From NCBI GenBank assembly GCA_030760725.1, contig JASWHV010000013.1:36676699-36740698 (forward strand): 64,000 nt of DNA, in the 5' to 3' direction. Below, in pieces: positions 19,513 to 31,409 of the stretch; the first letter of the stretch is position 1; the number at the start of each line of letters is the position of its first letter. A model generated the notes under the pieces. It was not told where the DNA came from. It was given only the letters and a program-made list of their open reading frames with translations, and searched no databases. The translations under genes and the position numbers were made by a program. The stretch is from Neostapfia colusana. Lineage: Eukaryota > Streptophyta > Magnoliopsida > Poales > Poaceae.

Positions 19513-21261
19513 CTAACACCTTGGCCCGTCACCGTCAGAACTGGAGTCCTCACCGTCATGCACTGTCTTTATGACACGCTGAGGCTCCTGGTACCCCACT
19601 TGGTGGGCAACGGTGACTGGGGCATCGGCCTTTTGTTTGCCATCCCTCTGAGGGTAGGGCGGTGCTTCGGCCCTTTGCTGTCTTCCATTACGGAAGCGCT
19701 CTGCGAGCCTCTGGATCTCCCAGCACTCGGTAGCTGTATGGTTGCAGGTGCCATGCACGGGGCATAGCCCGCCCTGGCCACTGTCTGGGGCCGGTGATTG
19801 CCGCTGCCTCTTGTCGGGGCGCGGCCCCCGAGCTCCGCTGGTTGTCGCAGGTGCGGCGACGGGGGCCGTGAATGGTGGCTTCATCTTTCCACTCCCCCGG
19901 TTCTTGGTCTTCTTGCCACCGCCATAGGCAGCAGCTCTGGACCCGGGCTGCCCTCCTGACTCGGAGGTCGGTAGTGCGTGCCAGTTCCGCCCTTCGGCTG
20001 CCCTGGCGCACTTATCCGCCAGGCTTAAGAGCTCCGAGACGTCGCGGACCTCTCTGGTCGCGAGCTTCTCGACCATTTTCTCGTCCCGGACACCCTGTCG
20101 GAACGCCACCACCACAGAGGCGCTTTGGATATGTGGGATGGTGTTGCGCACCTGAGAGAACCGCTGGATGAAAGAGCGCAGCGACTCCCCAGGTTGTTGC
20201 TTGACGGCGTGGAGATCGAGCTCTGTGCCGGGACGGGTGTAGGAGCTGCCGAAGTTGGCGACGAACTGCCGGCAGAGCTCACCCCAGGAGGTTATGGACC
20301 CCTGGGGTAGATTCATGAGCCAGGACCGGGCTGGGCCGGTCAAGGCGACGGGGAAGTAGTTGGCCATGACAGCCTCATCGCCTCCTGCAGCAAGTACGGC
20401 AGTGGAGTAGATCTGGAGGAACTCCGCCGGGTTGACGCTTCTGTCGTACTTCTCGGGCAAGTGCGGGTGAAACTTGCGCCGCCACCTTGCGAAGTGAAGG
20501 TGGGGCGCAAGGGCCGCACATCCTGCACCTGCTGCTGTAGGTACTGGTGCTGCGAGCAGGTGGTTCACACCTGGCAGCACGTATCCCGGCATGGGCAAGG
20601 CTGCACCATAGGCCGGGGCCACTACTTGCGGCGCATATGGTGGTGGCATATGTTGCGCAGCATATGCCAGAGGCGGGGCTCGCATGGCGAAGGCCTGCCC
20701 TTCCGGTTGTGTCGAGGCCGATGACATGCTATCACCTGCCTCATGGTTGTGACGCCTCTCTCGACGTCGCTCGAGGTACACTCGGGCGTCCTGCCCCAAG
20801 TGGCACCGCTCCAGTTCCCTTCGCAGGTCCGTCGACAGGAGCCTGGAGGAGCTGGAATCCGCCGTTAGCCCGTCAACCGTGGGTGTGCGCGTCAGCGACA
20901 CAGCTGGTTGCCCTGGGCGCCGCCCTCGCCAAAACCGAGGGTTCGCGGCGGCGACGACGAGGCGGTCCACCTCACGGACCCATTGCTGGGTTGCTGAATG
21001 GGGCGCATCCCCTGCAGGTGGGTTGCGCAGCAGCGCCCTTGCTGCAGCTAGCGCACCCCCATGGTGTACGCTCAGCGCTGCAGAAGACCTCACGCTGGTC
21101 GGGGCCTGCATAGCCGGAGTCGGCGTTGCCGGAGTCGGCTGCTGGCTACCCGCTTGTGCCGACACACTCTGTCCTGAGCGCGTCGACATGTACTCTCCGC
21201 TGGTCACGGTTCGCCGTGAATGCGAAGGAGGAGAGCTTGCCGCTGAAGGGAGCTTGGTCAT
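19513..21261 (-). CDS. gag: Gag of the Tat-type element, intact
   Basis: 582 codons without interruption. The N-terminal 230 residues are Pro/Ser/Ala-rich with basic stretches (YLERRRERRHNHE). The Gag core follows: FHPHLPEKYDRSVNPAEFLQIY near 260, LTGPARSWLMNLP near 305, SWGELCRQFVANF, then PGESLRSFIQRFSQVRN, and VAFRQGV near 390. This is the plant retrotransposon Gag fold. A Cys/His cluster, CPVHGTCNHTATEC, lies near 500 and should bind nucleic acid, though its spacing differs from a standard CCHC knuckle. The protein ends soon after with no protease fused. The start at 21261 is the first ATG after the primer site. It would assemble particles that could be supplied with enzymes by an autonomous relative. 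Confidence 0.85.
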   Translation of the reverse strand: MTKLPSAASSPPSHSRRTVTSGEYMSTRSGQSVSAQAGSQQPTPATPTPAMQAPTSVRSSAALSVHHGGALAAARALLRNPPAGDAPHSATQQWVREVDRLVVAAANPRFWRGRRPGQPAVSLTRTPTVDGLTADSSSSRLLSTDLRRELERCHLGQDARVYLERRRERRHNHEAGDSMSSASTQPEGQAFAMRAPPLAYAAQHMPPPYAPQVVAPAYGAALPMPGYVLPGVNHLLAAPVPTAAGAGCAALAPHLHFARWRRKFHPHLPEKYDRSVNPAEFLQIYSTAVLAAGGDEAVMANYFPVALTGPARSWLMNLPQGSITSWGELCRQFVANFGSSYTRPGTELDLHAVKQQPGESLRSFIQRFSQVRNTIPHIQSASVVVAFRQGVRDEKMVEKLATREVRDVSELLSLADKCARAAEGRNWHALPTSESGGQPGSRAAAYGGGKKTKNRGSGKMKPPFTAPVAAPATTSGARGPRPDKRQRQSPAPDSGQGGLCPVHGTCNHTATECWEIQRLAERFRNGRQQRAEAPPYPQRDGKQKADAPVTVAHQVGYQEPQRVIKTVHDGEDSSSDGDGPRC

Positions 21262-21298
21262 CTTCGTTGGCGGAAACTCGTCACGCTAGGGGAAAAGC

Positions 21299-21316
21299 CC
21301 CCTTCCTGGCGCGCCA
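21299..21316 (-). other. Primer binding site of the Tat-type element
   Basis: On the minus strand TGGCGCGCCAGGAAGGGG starts two bases inside the right LTR. It begins TGG, complementary to the CCA end of a tRNA, and has the form I associate with grass Tat elements. I do not name the tRNA. Confidence 0.7.
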
Positions 21317-21318
21317 AA

Positions 21319-22417
21319 TGTCGAAGTGTGCGATCGACACTTCCCCCGGGCCTGCACGGGGCAGCCCGCGGAGGTTCTTTTTTCGGAGGGGCTAGTTCCT
21401 AGCGGAGAGCTTGCGCGAATGGACGAGTTAATGAGAGCTTGACACGGGAAGTTTTACGTGGTTCAGGCCGCCGGAGCGTAAAACCCTACGTCCACGGCGA
21501 GCTATGGAGCTCGCTGTATTGCTTGCTGCTCAGGGCCGGGGGCCTGAGCTTGGGGGTGAGTTACAGCTTGAGAGTGTATGGCTAGCGTATGAGTTGCAGA
21601 ATGCGGACCCTTGCTATCGACGCCTACCCGAGCCTCTTATAGTCCAAGGCTCGGGCGGCTTACAAGGGAAGCCGGGACCCGACAGGTGGTCCCGGGAAGA
21701 TTGTCTATTATCTACCGTATCTGTAGTTATACCGGTGGTTGCCTCCGGTCGAATACTTCTGAGTCTTCCTTTTGCCGCCCTGCCCATGCCATGCGCTAGT
21801 CGTAGTGGTTGATGACGGCGCAGGCGGCATGGGATGTCTTGTCGTGGCGTTTATTACCTGGCAGGTTCTGACACCGCGCGCCAGTCTGTGATGCGACTGG
21901 GCGCAACGGCACCTGACAGACGCGTGCTCCGCGCCTCCGCATCTTGGGAAGGCGCGGGCCTTGAATACCTTGTACGGGCAAGGTGATGGGCGCCTTTACG
22001 CCCGCTGCCTACCGCTCGGGGGCAGGCAGCACCGTTCTTCCAGCCACGTGGCGGGTCCGGAGCTCTTCTCTGAGGAGAGGGAGGTCCGGCCCCGCTGGTC
22101 GCGTGGCGCCTTCGGACCTCTCTTCCGCGGAGGGGGAGGTCCGACTTCTGCATGCCACGTGGCGGGCCCGGAGCTCTCCTCTGAGGGGAGGGAGGTCCGG
22201 CCTCGCTGGACGCGTGGCGTCTTCGGACCTCTCTCCCGCGGAGGGGGAGGTCCGGCTTCTGTATGCCACGTGGCGGGCCCGGAGCTCTCCTCTGAGGAGA
22301 GGGAGGTCCGGCCCCGCCAGACGCGTGGCGCCTTCGGAGCTCTCCCTGCGGAGAAGGGCGAGCACCTTAGGCATTTTACCCTGTGCGCGGGGGTACCCCA
22401 TATCTCAGGTACCGACA
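21319..22417 (-). repeat. Right LTR (5' LTR in element sense), 1099 bp
   Basis: It matches 14342-15440 base for base at a fixed offset of 6977 with about 16 substitutions. TATA box at 21636-21642 on the minus strand. It is followed by GTTTC at 22418-22422. Confidence 0.95.
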
Positions 22418-22422
22418 GTTTC
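22418..22422. repeat. Target-site duplication GTTTC, right
   Basis: An exact copy of 14337-14341, bounding the Tat-type element. Confidence 0.9.
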
Positions 22423-23985
22423 CCTTTTCCCACGAAATAGCCTAAAAGGAGACACGATCCGTCATTGTTTCGGTGTTAATATTAGTTAGATAATATTTAG
22501 TTATCCAACACTTTGTTACACAATGAACCGCAGGCGTAGAACAAGTTTGAGGTACAAAAACAAGCTTTTTAGAGGAAACATGCACGTTTTTTTGCCCTAG
22601 TGCTGATATATGTTGTGTGGCATGTGAAGCACAAAAATCAGCAAACTTTGGACGACAATTCACATGATTTCTACTCAAAATAGATGTGTGTGTGTGTGTG
22701 TCTGTGTGTGTTTATGTATGGGTAGAACATGTGCAACAAGTTTTGCTTGTCATGACATGACCATCGCTATCACAAAAGGTGCAACGAAATTTCACTTTAT
22801 AATTATTTCTAGATGAGCAAGCAACTTGTTTATTTTCAACTGAAGCATGCAACACACCAACAGATTTAAAAAGCACCTATTTTCATTTAGAAAGTATTTG
22901 AATCATGTCACTACTTAGAGACTTTACACTCTTGGGAGGATGTACATTAGCATGAGCATGAGAATCAAAGTCTAAACCCTATCTTACATGTCTTATATGA
23001 ATTCAGGAACAAGTTTAGCTTCTTTTTACCACTAAAAAACCGCTCTAGTGTCCTATACACGTCATCAAGTTTTTTGGATAACTCTAGACAGTTTTCACAT
23101 AAAGTTTTTACTATAGATTTACAATTAGAACAGTTTTAAACCTCATGTGTGTTCCAAGCATTGTTCAAAGCAAATATTTCGGTTTTATGACCATGCAACT
23201 AGATATTTAAATCAAAGCAGCTAGAACAATACAAGTCATAGCTATAGTAGCTAGCATCAATCATATTTTCTTATCAATTACAACAAGTTTTTATTCTTTT
23301 CTACCACTAGCTCAAGCTTAGAAATGTGGAGTCATGCACGTCTCACAGAGAAGACAATTATTCATAAATCAGCTCACAAGAAAAACAAGAATCATCACTA
23401 GCAACCAAAGATTTCAAATATTAAATTTCATATTGTAGCGAGTCAATTTTAGCATTATTCTTTCTAAGTTTTTTGTCCTTTTTTTTCTCAAAGTGTCAAG
23501 ACGAACAACATCATATGAAAGGTCATTATTAGGGGTTTACCTCATTATCCTTGTTGTTGCCGTCCTACATGATGTTTGATCTAGCTTGACTTGCTATGAG
23601 ACACAAACTAGCCAACGTTTGCTTTTTGCCATCTTTCTTAATTAAATGAAGTGTCTTCATATTCATCACATGCAATGTCCACATCGCTCATGTTGATCTG
23701 TTCTATCACAAACAGGACACAACACACCACTTTACCGTTCATAAAACCCTTCTTCTTGTTGTTGTTGCTGTTGGGGGAGGGCTTGTACCTTGTAGGCTTT
23801 TCATCCCATAGAGTTGTAGCTAAAAGGTTGGGACAATTGCCACGATAATGTCTTATTTCTCCACATTCAAAGCAGCTTTGACAACTTTTTGACAACCAAT
23901 TGGAGAGAGAAGTGCTAGCTTCTCGTTTAGACACTTCTCATTCTATTCAAGGGTTACTGAATACAGCAAAGCAAGCATACCACAT
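22423..23985 (-). pseudogene. Copia gag remnant (SIRE/Maximus-like), minus strand
   Basis: The minus strand from 23934 reads SKREASTSLSNWLSKSCQ then a CCHC knuckle (CFECGEIRHYRGNC) at about 23840-23885, then NLLATTLWDEKPTRYKPS. Further on, near 22760-22830, is a second Cys/His cluster, FRCTFCDSDGH. An open stretch at 22678-22442 reads GQKNVHVSSKKLVF and KCWITKYYLTN, as in the gag-pol linker of such elements. Frameshifts and stops occur throughout 22850-23640. A GT microsatellite interrupts it at 22685-22711. The element's 5' LTR and primer site are missing, replaced by the gypsy LTR fragment from about 23990. Confidence 0.7.
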
Positions 23986-23989
23986 AAAA

Positions 23990-24338
23990 AAGATTGGCTA
24001 GAATTAGGCACATCACTTTGAGCTATTTTGAACAAATCCAAGTCAAATTTGAATTTCAACTTCACATGTGCTGCAAATTCATCCAAACAATTTCACAATT
24101 TGAATTATTCAAATTCATATGGGCATTTGGTGATTTCATCAAATTATCAAGGGTATTAGGCTCCCTAATATTCAGAGCAGTAGGAAAATTCAAGTTTTTA
24201 GGACAAAAATGGAAACTGGGACCCAGTGTCAGTGACCCACACAAGCTGAACCAACTGAACTCAGACGCTCTGTTCTTCGGGCCTGTTGTGCGCGCGCCAC
24301 CAAGGGGAAACGCCGTCGGCCACCTCCTGCTTTGGGCT
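23990..24338 (+). mobile_element. Element Q 5' LTR, first piece (5'-truncated)
   Basis: It matches about 24750-24950 of the solo LTR, for example TCAAGGGTATTAGGCTCCCTAATATTCAGAGCAGTAGG versus the same with GG for GC. The first 410 or so bases of a full LTR are missing where it meets the copia remnant. It stops at GGGCT, where a solo LTR is inserted, and continues at 41322. The left edge is approximate. Confidence 0.7.
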
Positions 24339-25831
24339 TGTAAGGGCCCAAGTTTCTCACTAGCTAGTAGTGTTCATCACACCCACACCTCACCTCATTT
24401 GTGGTAATCACATGAACACATTTGAAGAGCAAGTAACTACAATCAATAGATAATTAGAAGATAAACTCACAAAATGCAAAAGTGGTATTTCCCACATGCA
24501 TCATATTGGGGCTGACCATATGATTAACTCTTAAACTTTGTTAGGAATGCTCATGCCAAATTTCACCCAAATCCAAAACCTTTTGAGATACTTTTGGGTA
24601 CAATTATTAAAAGGCTAGTTTGAACTTAAATTCAAATTCAAACTCCTTTCATCCTGTGAATTCAAAATTGGGATTCATATTCATGCTCAGCACAATTTTT
24701 ATGAGCTCACCCACCAATTTTCACTCCATTTGGAGTTGATCTTGACATGAGCCATTTTGAGAAAAATTCAAACTGAATTTAAATTTCAGTTTGCCATTTG
24801 AATCAAAATGCATCCAAACCAGTTCACAAATTTGAATCATTCCAATTTCAAATGGGAATTTGGTGGATTGATCAAATTTCCAAGGGTATTAGGGTCCCTA
24901 ATATTCAGAGCAGTAGGAATTTAAGTTTTTGGGACAAATTTGGAGGCGGGACACACATGTCAGTGGAACAAATGCAACTTGCCCACGAAGTCTTGCTCTG
25001 TTTCTCGGGCTGAGGCAGCGAGCGCCACCGAGCCAAACCCCGGCACCACCTCCTGCTTCGCTTGCGCACACTGGAGCTGCCGCTCGGCGCCCTTATCACC
25101 CTCACGAGCAGCCCAAGTCAATTTCTTCACTTCCCCTCGTGCACCTACTCGCTCCCGGCTCTCTCTCCCGCAAAGAACAGCCGGCGCCCGCGCTTCTCTG
25201 TGTTTTGCTCGCCCCAGCCGGTTGATCATCGGTTGCTCGAGTTCCACACAGCAAGAAGAAGCGCCCAGATGTGCTCTAGCTGCTCCCCTCACCGCACCAA
25301 AGTTTCTTAGCTCCTGTTGCTCACAATTCGACGAGCGTCGACGAGTTACCGAGGTGTAACGGCGGAGCTCGCTTCGGTTCACCGTGGACAGAACGCCACA
25401 GTCACCTTCGCCTCCACCTTCCTGCACAAGAAAGGTGTGTTAGCCTCCCTAGATCGTGTATCTGCCGTCCTTTTATCAAATGATCTATCGTGTAGCTCGA
25501 ATTTTACATATTAACTAACCCTAGTTACAAACAACCGAGCTTGGTTAGGAACCAAATTCGGGTTACCTAATCAACCAAAGCCCGAGCTCGTTTGCAAGTA
25601 GCTTGTACACCTCTAGTACCCCTCCTTGAAGAAAAACCAAGGAAAATCATTGAGAATTGGCTCGGAGAGAGCTGTTTTTTGGGCCGCCATGGAAAACGGC
25701 CTTGGTTCACCGTGGAGCTTGGTGTTGCCGGCCGTTTACCGGTGTTGGCGGCCATTTTCAGCTTCCTCGTGATCCTCTGGTGCTCTAGAGCAAAAAACTC
25801 AACAATTTGGTGAAGGATTGAGCTTAGCCAA

Positions 25832-28800
25832 TGTGGGGAACCCCTTCCGGGATCCACACTCTAGGAATCACATTGGGTGGTGCCGTGCGATGCGGCACCC
25901 AACAACATACATGAAAAGAAACCATAAACATACAAAGTCTTTTATTTCTCAACATAGTGTCATTTAGAACATAATGTACCACAACAGTATACGCAGCGGA
26001 ATATACATAAACACGTACTCTCGGTCCTAGCTAAGCAAAAGAGAAGATGTCCAGCCCGCGGACGCTTCTTACTAGCTTCAACAAAAATGAGTGCAGCGGC
26101 AAGGTTTCCAGTGAGTCTTTGATGTCTCACCGAACAGCCATCTTCATAGCAATATTAATATAACATGCAAAACACTATTAATTCAATCGTGAGCTCGAAA
26201 GCTCAACAACGCTTAACCGTCTATCCTAAGTAAAAACTCTACATGCAGGAATTTATAAAGTAGGACAGCAGCTATTGCATTAGTACTCGCCTAAAAGTAG
26301 ATCCTTATTACCAGTTTTTCAGCAGCAATTTCATAAGCCTTGAGCCTCCCAACATCAGAAATCCACAATAAACAATAAACGTTTCTTTCCGATGTTGTTT
26401 TGCCCAAAGTGGAATATAAATTTAGTGAGCTCTACAACTATAGCATACATGGTTGCAATACAATGAACTTATGAACTTCACAACAGCAATCATTCATCTC
26501 ACTTTATCTGGAAGTACTTACTACGTCACAACTCAATGAACAAGTAGTACTCATATAACCGCGAGGGACGGTGATTCGAATCAGGACACACCCGAAACAC
26601 ACAACAAATACACCCGCCTTGAAAGACTCACACAAGAGCTCTTTCTTACGTTGTATGCAGCAACCTTTCACGCGTCACTCCAATGTCGAACCAGTTCTAC
26701 CGACCCATCAGAAGGGCCACTACCCGGAACACGTCGAAGTTGCTCCGCTAGTGAGTTTACACCTCTGACACCAACCCCCAAAGAACGGCGGTATAAGTTT
26801 CGACAAGAGAGTACCCGAGTTACATCGGTTTCTTGGACCCCATAATTCCAGTATGCATTTGGTACTGTTCAAACTTGCTCAACAGGGCGGCATACGCATC
26901 GGTCCTTAACCGACACAAACAGAGCTACGGCAACACATGCCCAACTTCCTGCTACTCTTACTCTCTGCTCGGTCTCATTTTCCATTCCAGAAATTTCATT
27001 CTCTAGAATCATACCCATTTGAACCAATTTCCTAGCCTCGCGAGTAGCATCCAACTACCCAACTTATACCGATTTCTATACAACTTAAGCCTAGTAGAGA
27101 CTACACGAAGGTAACCTGTTCTACCCTTCAACTCCAAGGATTTTGGGTCATGCATTTGGAGTATCAATCACCCTTAACCCAATGCACAATACATACTAGA
27201 TCAATGAAAGTGATACAAAGTAAATTTTTTACAGGGTTCCATAGGTCATACACAGGTAAAGTTGATGAACAATATGGTCTAAAGAATTCCCTAGGTTAAT
27301 TGGCTTCCTTAATTTCCTAATGAAATTCTAGGGTCTTGGCATACTCCAATTTTGATTTTTCAGAATACTGGGGAGTCTTATGAGTCTATAGGACTTGGTT
27401 TCATCATTTTTGGAAATCCCTACATGAAGATATGAATTTTTCAAGATTGGGTAAAAAGCTGATAAAGTTTCTATTCATTATTCCTAATTTTCAGAGACAT
27501 ACAAGATTGAATCATCATTTGACCTAGCAAATTAGGCCCAATGCCTCTAAATTTTTACTGGAGTTCAATTATATTTATAGGAAGGTTCTGCACAAAATTG
27601 GGAATTTTCCAATAAAAAGAACTCCTGTAATTAATTCCTAAAAATTTTATTTAATTGAATTAATGAGCCAAATCCAGGGATTTTCATAAATATTGGGATG
27701 CACCCTTGGATAGTACTCACTGAGAGAAATCCAATGAAGTTTATTTTACAATTTTTTGGAGGTTCCTATTGAAAGTTATGAGCATTTGAAGCTGAACTAA
27801 AACTGAAAAATCACAAAAAAGTTTAAAACCCTGCGTGCAGGCCCCACCACGCAGCCGTGTCTTCTTCCTCGCGCGCGGGCAGACTGAGCAGCGGTGTGCG
27901 GCGGCGAGGGTCACCAGACTGAAGCTCCCGGCCTCCCCTAGGGCTAATTCTCGCCGCCTCTCACTTTAAGACCATGGGGAACTCGTTTTTGGTGTCGACC
28001 GAGGCCACCGGTCACCGGAAATACGTCAGCGACGAGCGGTGGCGGCGGCACAACTTCGGAGGTGTCGAACTCGCACTATGATGGATCAAAATCTTAGGTT
28101 CTTATTCCTAAAGCACCCTGGTGGAACCCTAATCATCGTCATGCGCTCAAATCAGCTCCAAACAGCCTGCAAGTATGAGTTCATCGGTGACCTAGGTTAA
28201 AATTCGACGACGGCTTGAAATTTTCGAAGAACAGAGACATAACTCTACGGTTTTCGATGATTTTTTATCCTAGATGGGCATGGGGATGTCGAGAACGTGT
28301 GTGTAACTCGGCACAAGCTGCGGTGGACTGATCACTATGAATTTTGGACTTTCGGCTATCTCGGTTCTATGAAACTGTAAATGATTAAATTATCCCTAGA
28401 TGATGCATGAGAATATGAGAGGTTTGCACCGGCATGTCAAGCACCTTAGGGCGGTCATTTTTGCTGTAAACCGTCGGCCACGAGATGGCTCAGAGCGCCC
28501 GGACACCGGGGAGCCGAAGGTGTGGTCGGGCGGCGGTGAGTTCCTTCGGGGATGAGTGAGGAAGAGGGTGAACGACGAGGGGGGAAATGTTCACGTGGGC
28601 AGGGAGCTACGCTCTTATCCTTTGGCCGCTCGTCATCTGAGAAGGAGCTGGCGCTCGCACGGTTCCTCGGGGTTGTGCTGCAGCCCGCGCTGGCGCGCTC
28701 CCGGTGAAAAGAGAGGCGGTTCCCAGGCTGTGCAGCTGACTGGTGGGTCCACAACTCCTCTCTCTCTCTCTTATCCTTTCAATTTGATTTACAAATATCA

Positions 28801-29167
28801 AAAGTGCCCGGAAGATGATAAAAATTGGTAGATGAGCTAAAAAGAGTATGAGGAACACAATGGTGCACTCAAATTTGGATTTTCGGTGAAGTTGGAATTT
28901 GAAACTGAAATTTAAATTCAAATTCGAATTGTCTCCTGTTTTAATTTCCAACAAATAGTAAATCTTCTACATTTGGACTGAACATTTGCAGGGCCATTAT
29001 TGCATGTATGGTGAACCAAATTGTGGATTTAGATCTCCGTGTTCGAAAATTTTGCAAGATTGATTTAGCACGTGGAGCTCACGCCTTTATAATCAAAAGT
29101 TTATATTTCCTCTCCCTTTTCTCGGTGAGATTGGCAGCTCCACTTGCTAGAATTTTGGGATTTCACA
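25832..29167 (-). repeat. Element M 3' LTR (left), 3336 bp
   Basis: It runs from TGTGGGGAACCCC to GGGATTTCACA on the plus strand. Compared with the right LTR it lacks about 415 bp at 27222 and 22 bp near 27255, but keeps about 342 bp (28207-28548) missing from the right LTR. Confidence 0.9.
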
Positions 29168-29186
29168 TCCCTCCCCCCTTTAAAAA
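29168..29186 (-). other. Element M polypurine tract
   Basis: On the minus strand TAAAGGGGGGAGGGA directly precedes the LTR start TGTGAAATCCC, after the conserved ACGAGATTCTTTT. Confidence 0.8.
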
Positions 29187-29236
29187 GAATCTCGTCCCGA
29201 GATTCCAAAAGAAGAGTCAAAGCGATAGAAAAGGAA

Positions 29237-30242
29237 TTACCGGATATAAGCGGACAGCAAGTCCGAATTGTTCGAACGGAGGTATTCTTCACTCTCCCAT
29301 GTCGCTTCCTCCGCGGTGTGATTGCTCCATAACACCTTATAGAATAGGAGTGTCCGATTCCTTGTCGACTGAGACTTTTCATCAATAATCCGGATTGGAT
29401 GCTCGGTATAAGAGAGATCCGGTTGCAATGTCTCAAGATCTTCAGTGCGGATAACAATGATATTTTTGAGACATCCCCGAAGTTGGGATACGTGAAATAT
29501 GTCATGCACCCTAGCGAGATTTATTGGTAGCTCAAGCCGGTAGGCTACAGGTCCACATTTCTCTGTGATAGCAAATGGTCCAATAAACCGAGGAGCGAGC
29601 TTCCCTTTTACACCGAATCGGTTAACTCCCTTCATTGGAGATACGCAGAGATATACGTACTCTCCGACGTTGAAGTTCAGCGGTCGACGTTGCTGGTCTG
29701 CGTAGCTCTTCTGTCAACATTGAGCAACCTTTAGATTCGCTTATATGACCCGAACTCTTTCTTCGGCGTCATTGACAATGTCAATCCCGAACGTCACTCT
29801 TTCTCCGAATTCACACCAATTCAGCGGTGTGCGACATCTCCGGGCGTAGAGAGCCTCATATCGTGCCATCTTGATACTCGTCTGATAACTGTTGTTGTAT
29901 GAAAATTCCGCCAACGGTAAATAAGCATCCAAATTTTTACCGTGGTGGATGGCACACGCTCTCAACATATCTTCCAAGACTTGATTCACCCTCTCGGTTT
30001 GTCCATCGGTTTGAGGGTGATATGTAGAGCTTGTAAGCAATTTTGTTCCCAAAGATGCGTGCAGCTGTTCCTAGAAACGAGAGACGAACAATGCACCTCA
30101 ATCTGAAACTATTGTTCTTGGGACTCCATGCAGGCATAAGATCCGTGCAATGTACAACTCCGCATATATCTTGGCGTTGAATCCAACATTTACCGATATG
30201 AAGTGTGCTGACTTGGTTAATCGGTCAACGATCACCCAAACC
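29237..30242 (-). pseudogene. Element M integrase core and chromodomain-like tail
   Basis: On the minus strand it resumes at WVIVDRLTKSAHF and runs through SDRG and YHPQTDGQTERVNQVLEDML, then KSYADQQRRPLNF. It ends with FGVKGKLAPRFIGPFAITEKCGPVAYRL, HVSQL and the tail LLFYKVLWSNHTAEEATWESEEYL. That tail is intact, unlike the copy at 1808. Stops lie near 30072 (after FVSRF) and near 29714 (after AQC). It is separated from the rest of pol by the inverted segment to its right. Confidence 0.85.
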
Positions 30243-31409
30243 AAATGGGCACATTATTTCTGCAGAGGGCATTGCGGTTGATCCGAGCAAAATTGTTCAA
30301 GTGCTGAAGGAGTTCACCAAAATCAGTCCACGAAGTCCGTAGCTTTCTTGGTTTAGCGGGTTACTACCGGAGATTCGTTCCGAATTTCTTCAAGATTTCT
30401 AAACCGATGATGGAACTTATGAAGAAAGGCAAGAAATATGTGTGGAGTGAAGCATGTGAAGAGGCATTCAAAGCATTGGTAAAGCACCTCACAACAGCCC
30501 CAGTGTTGGCGCAGCCCGATACAACTAAGGCTTTTGATGTTTATTGCGATGCATCCGGCATCGGCCTTGGCTGCGTGCTTATGCAAGAAGGGCGAGTGGT
30601 CGCATATGGATCCAGGCAGCTTTGGAATCATGAGCAGAATTATCCGACACAGGACCTCGAGCTAGCTGCTGTGGTCTTTGCTCTAAAAATGTGGAGGCAC
30701 TATTTACCTGGAAACTTAGTTCACCTCTACATCGACCACAAAAGTTTAAAGTATATCTTCACACAAAAGGAATTAAATATGAGGCAGCAAACACGGTTAG
30801 AGTTAATTAAAGACTATGAAATATAGATACATTACCATCCTAGAAAAGCGAATGTGGTTGCCGACGCACTTAGATGGAAATCACATCTGCATAACCTAAC
30901 CATGGCTGCAATGGAAGAAGAAGAACCGAGCCTCCGTTTAGTTCCCTATGGGTCATTGTTTAATCTTGCCCTCATTCCTACAATTCAAGATGAAATTGTA
31001 GAGGCTCAAAAGAAAGATAAGGGCATGACACATATCCAGGAGAGAATAGACAAAGGAGAGGTTAAGTGCTTACGGAAAGATGAGAACGGTACGTTATGGT
31101 TCAAGAGCAGTATAGTCGTACCGGGGGACATGAAGCTTCGTAAGAAAGTATTAGACGAAGCACATTTATCAGAATTTCCCATTCATCCGGGCAGCAACAA
31201 GACGTACCAAGATTTGAGAAACAAGTTTTGGTGGACGCGGATAAAGCGGGAAATAGCTAAATACGTATCCGAGTGTTATACGTGTCGGAGGGTGAAAGCC
31301 GATCACATGAAGAAACCTGGATTGCTGCAGCCCCTTAGTATTGTGGCATGGAAGTGGGAATATGTGAGTATGGACTTCATTGTCGGGTTATCGCTCACAT
31401 CTTGGAAAC
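30243..31409 (+). pseudogene. Inverted segment of element M pol (reverse transcriptase end, RNase H, integrase start)
   Basis: On the plus strand, opposite to the rest of M, the sequence begins GHIISAEGIAVDPSKI (end of reverse transcriptase). It continues through FDVYCDASGIGLGCVLMQ and DHKSLKYIFTQKELNMRQ (RNase H) and the integrase zinc region (IHPGSNK, ECYTCRRV), and stops at MDFIVGLSLTS. Its two ends match the minus-strand flanks: one breaks off at QVPFL, whose next residues should be GHIISAEG, and the other resumes at WVIVD. Its length (about 1167 bp) equals the same interval in element P. It is therefore an in-place inversion, not a second element. It also contains a stop at 30824-30826 and a frameshift near 30310. 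Confidence 0.9.

Larger units (their letters stand above)
14342..22417 (-). mobile_element. Non-autonomous Tat/Retand-type gypsy element, gag only, with antisense ORF
   Basis: A complete 8076-bp insertion with two 1099-bp LTRs and a perfect 5-bp duplication. In element sense (minus strand) the order is LTR, primer site, gag, about 1.85 kb non-coding, the antisense ORF region, polypurine tract, LTR. No protease, reverse transcriptase, RNase H or integrase is present, so it must be moved by a relative. The sense LTR start TGTCGGTACC is typical of grass Tat elements. By eye about 16 substitutions and no gaps separate the LTRs (about 1.5%). At the commonly used grass rate of 1.3e-8 per site per year that is roughly half a million years. 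Confidence 0.9.

Noticed and set aside
22685..22711. GT-rich run as a regulatory element
   Set aside because: It is a simple microsatellite within the decayed copia sequence.
30243..31409. A separate plus-strand element inserted in M
   Set aside because: It has no LTR ends or target duplication and contains exactly the pol interval missing from M.
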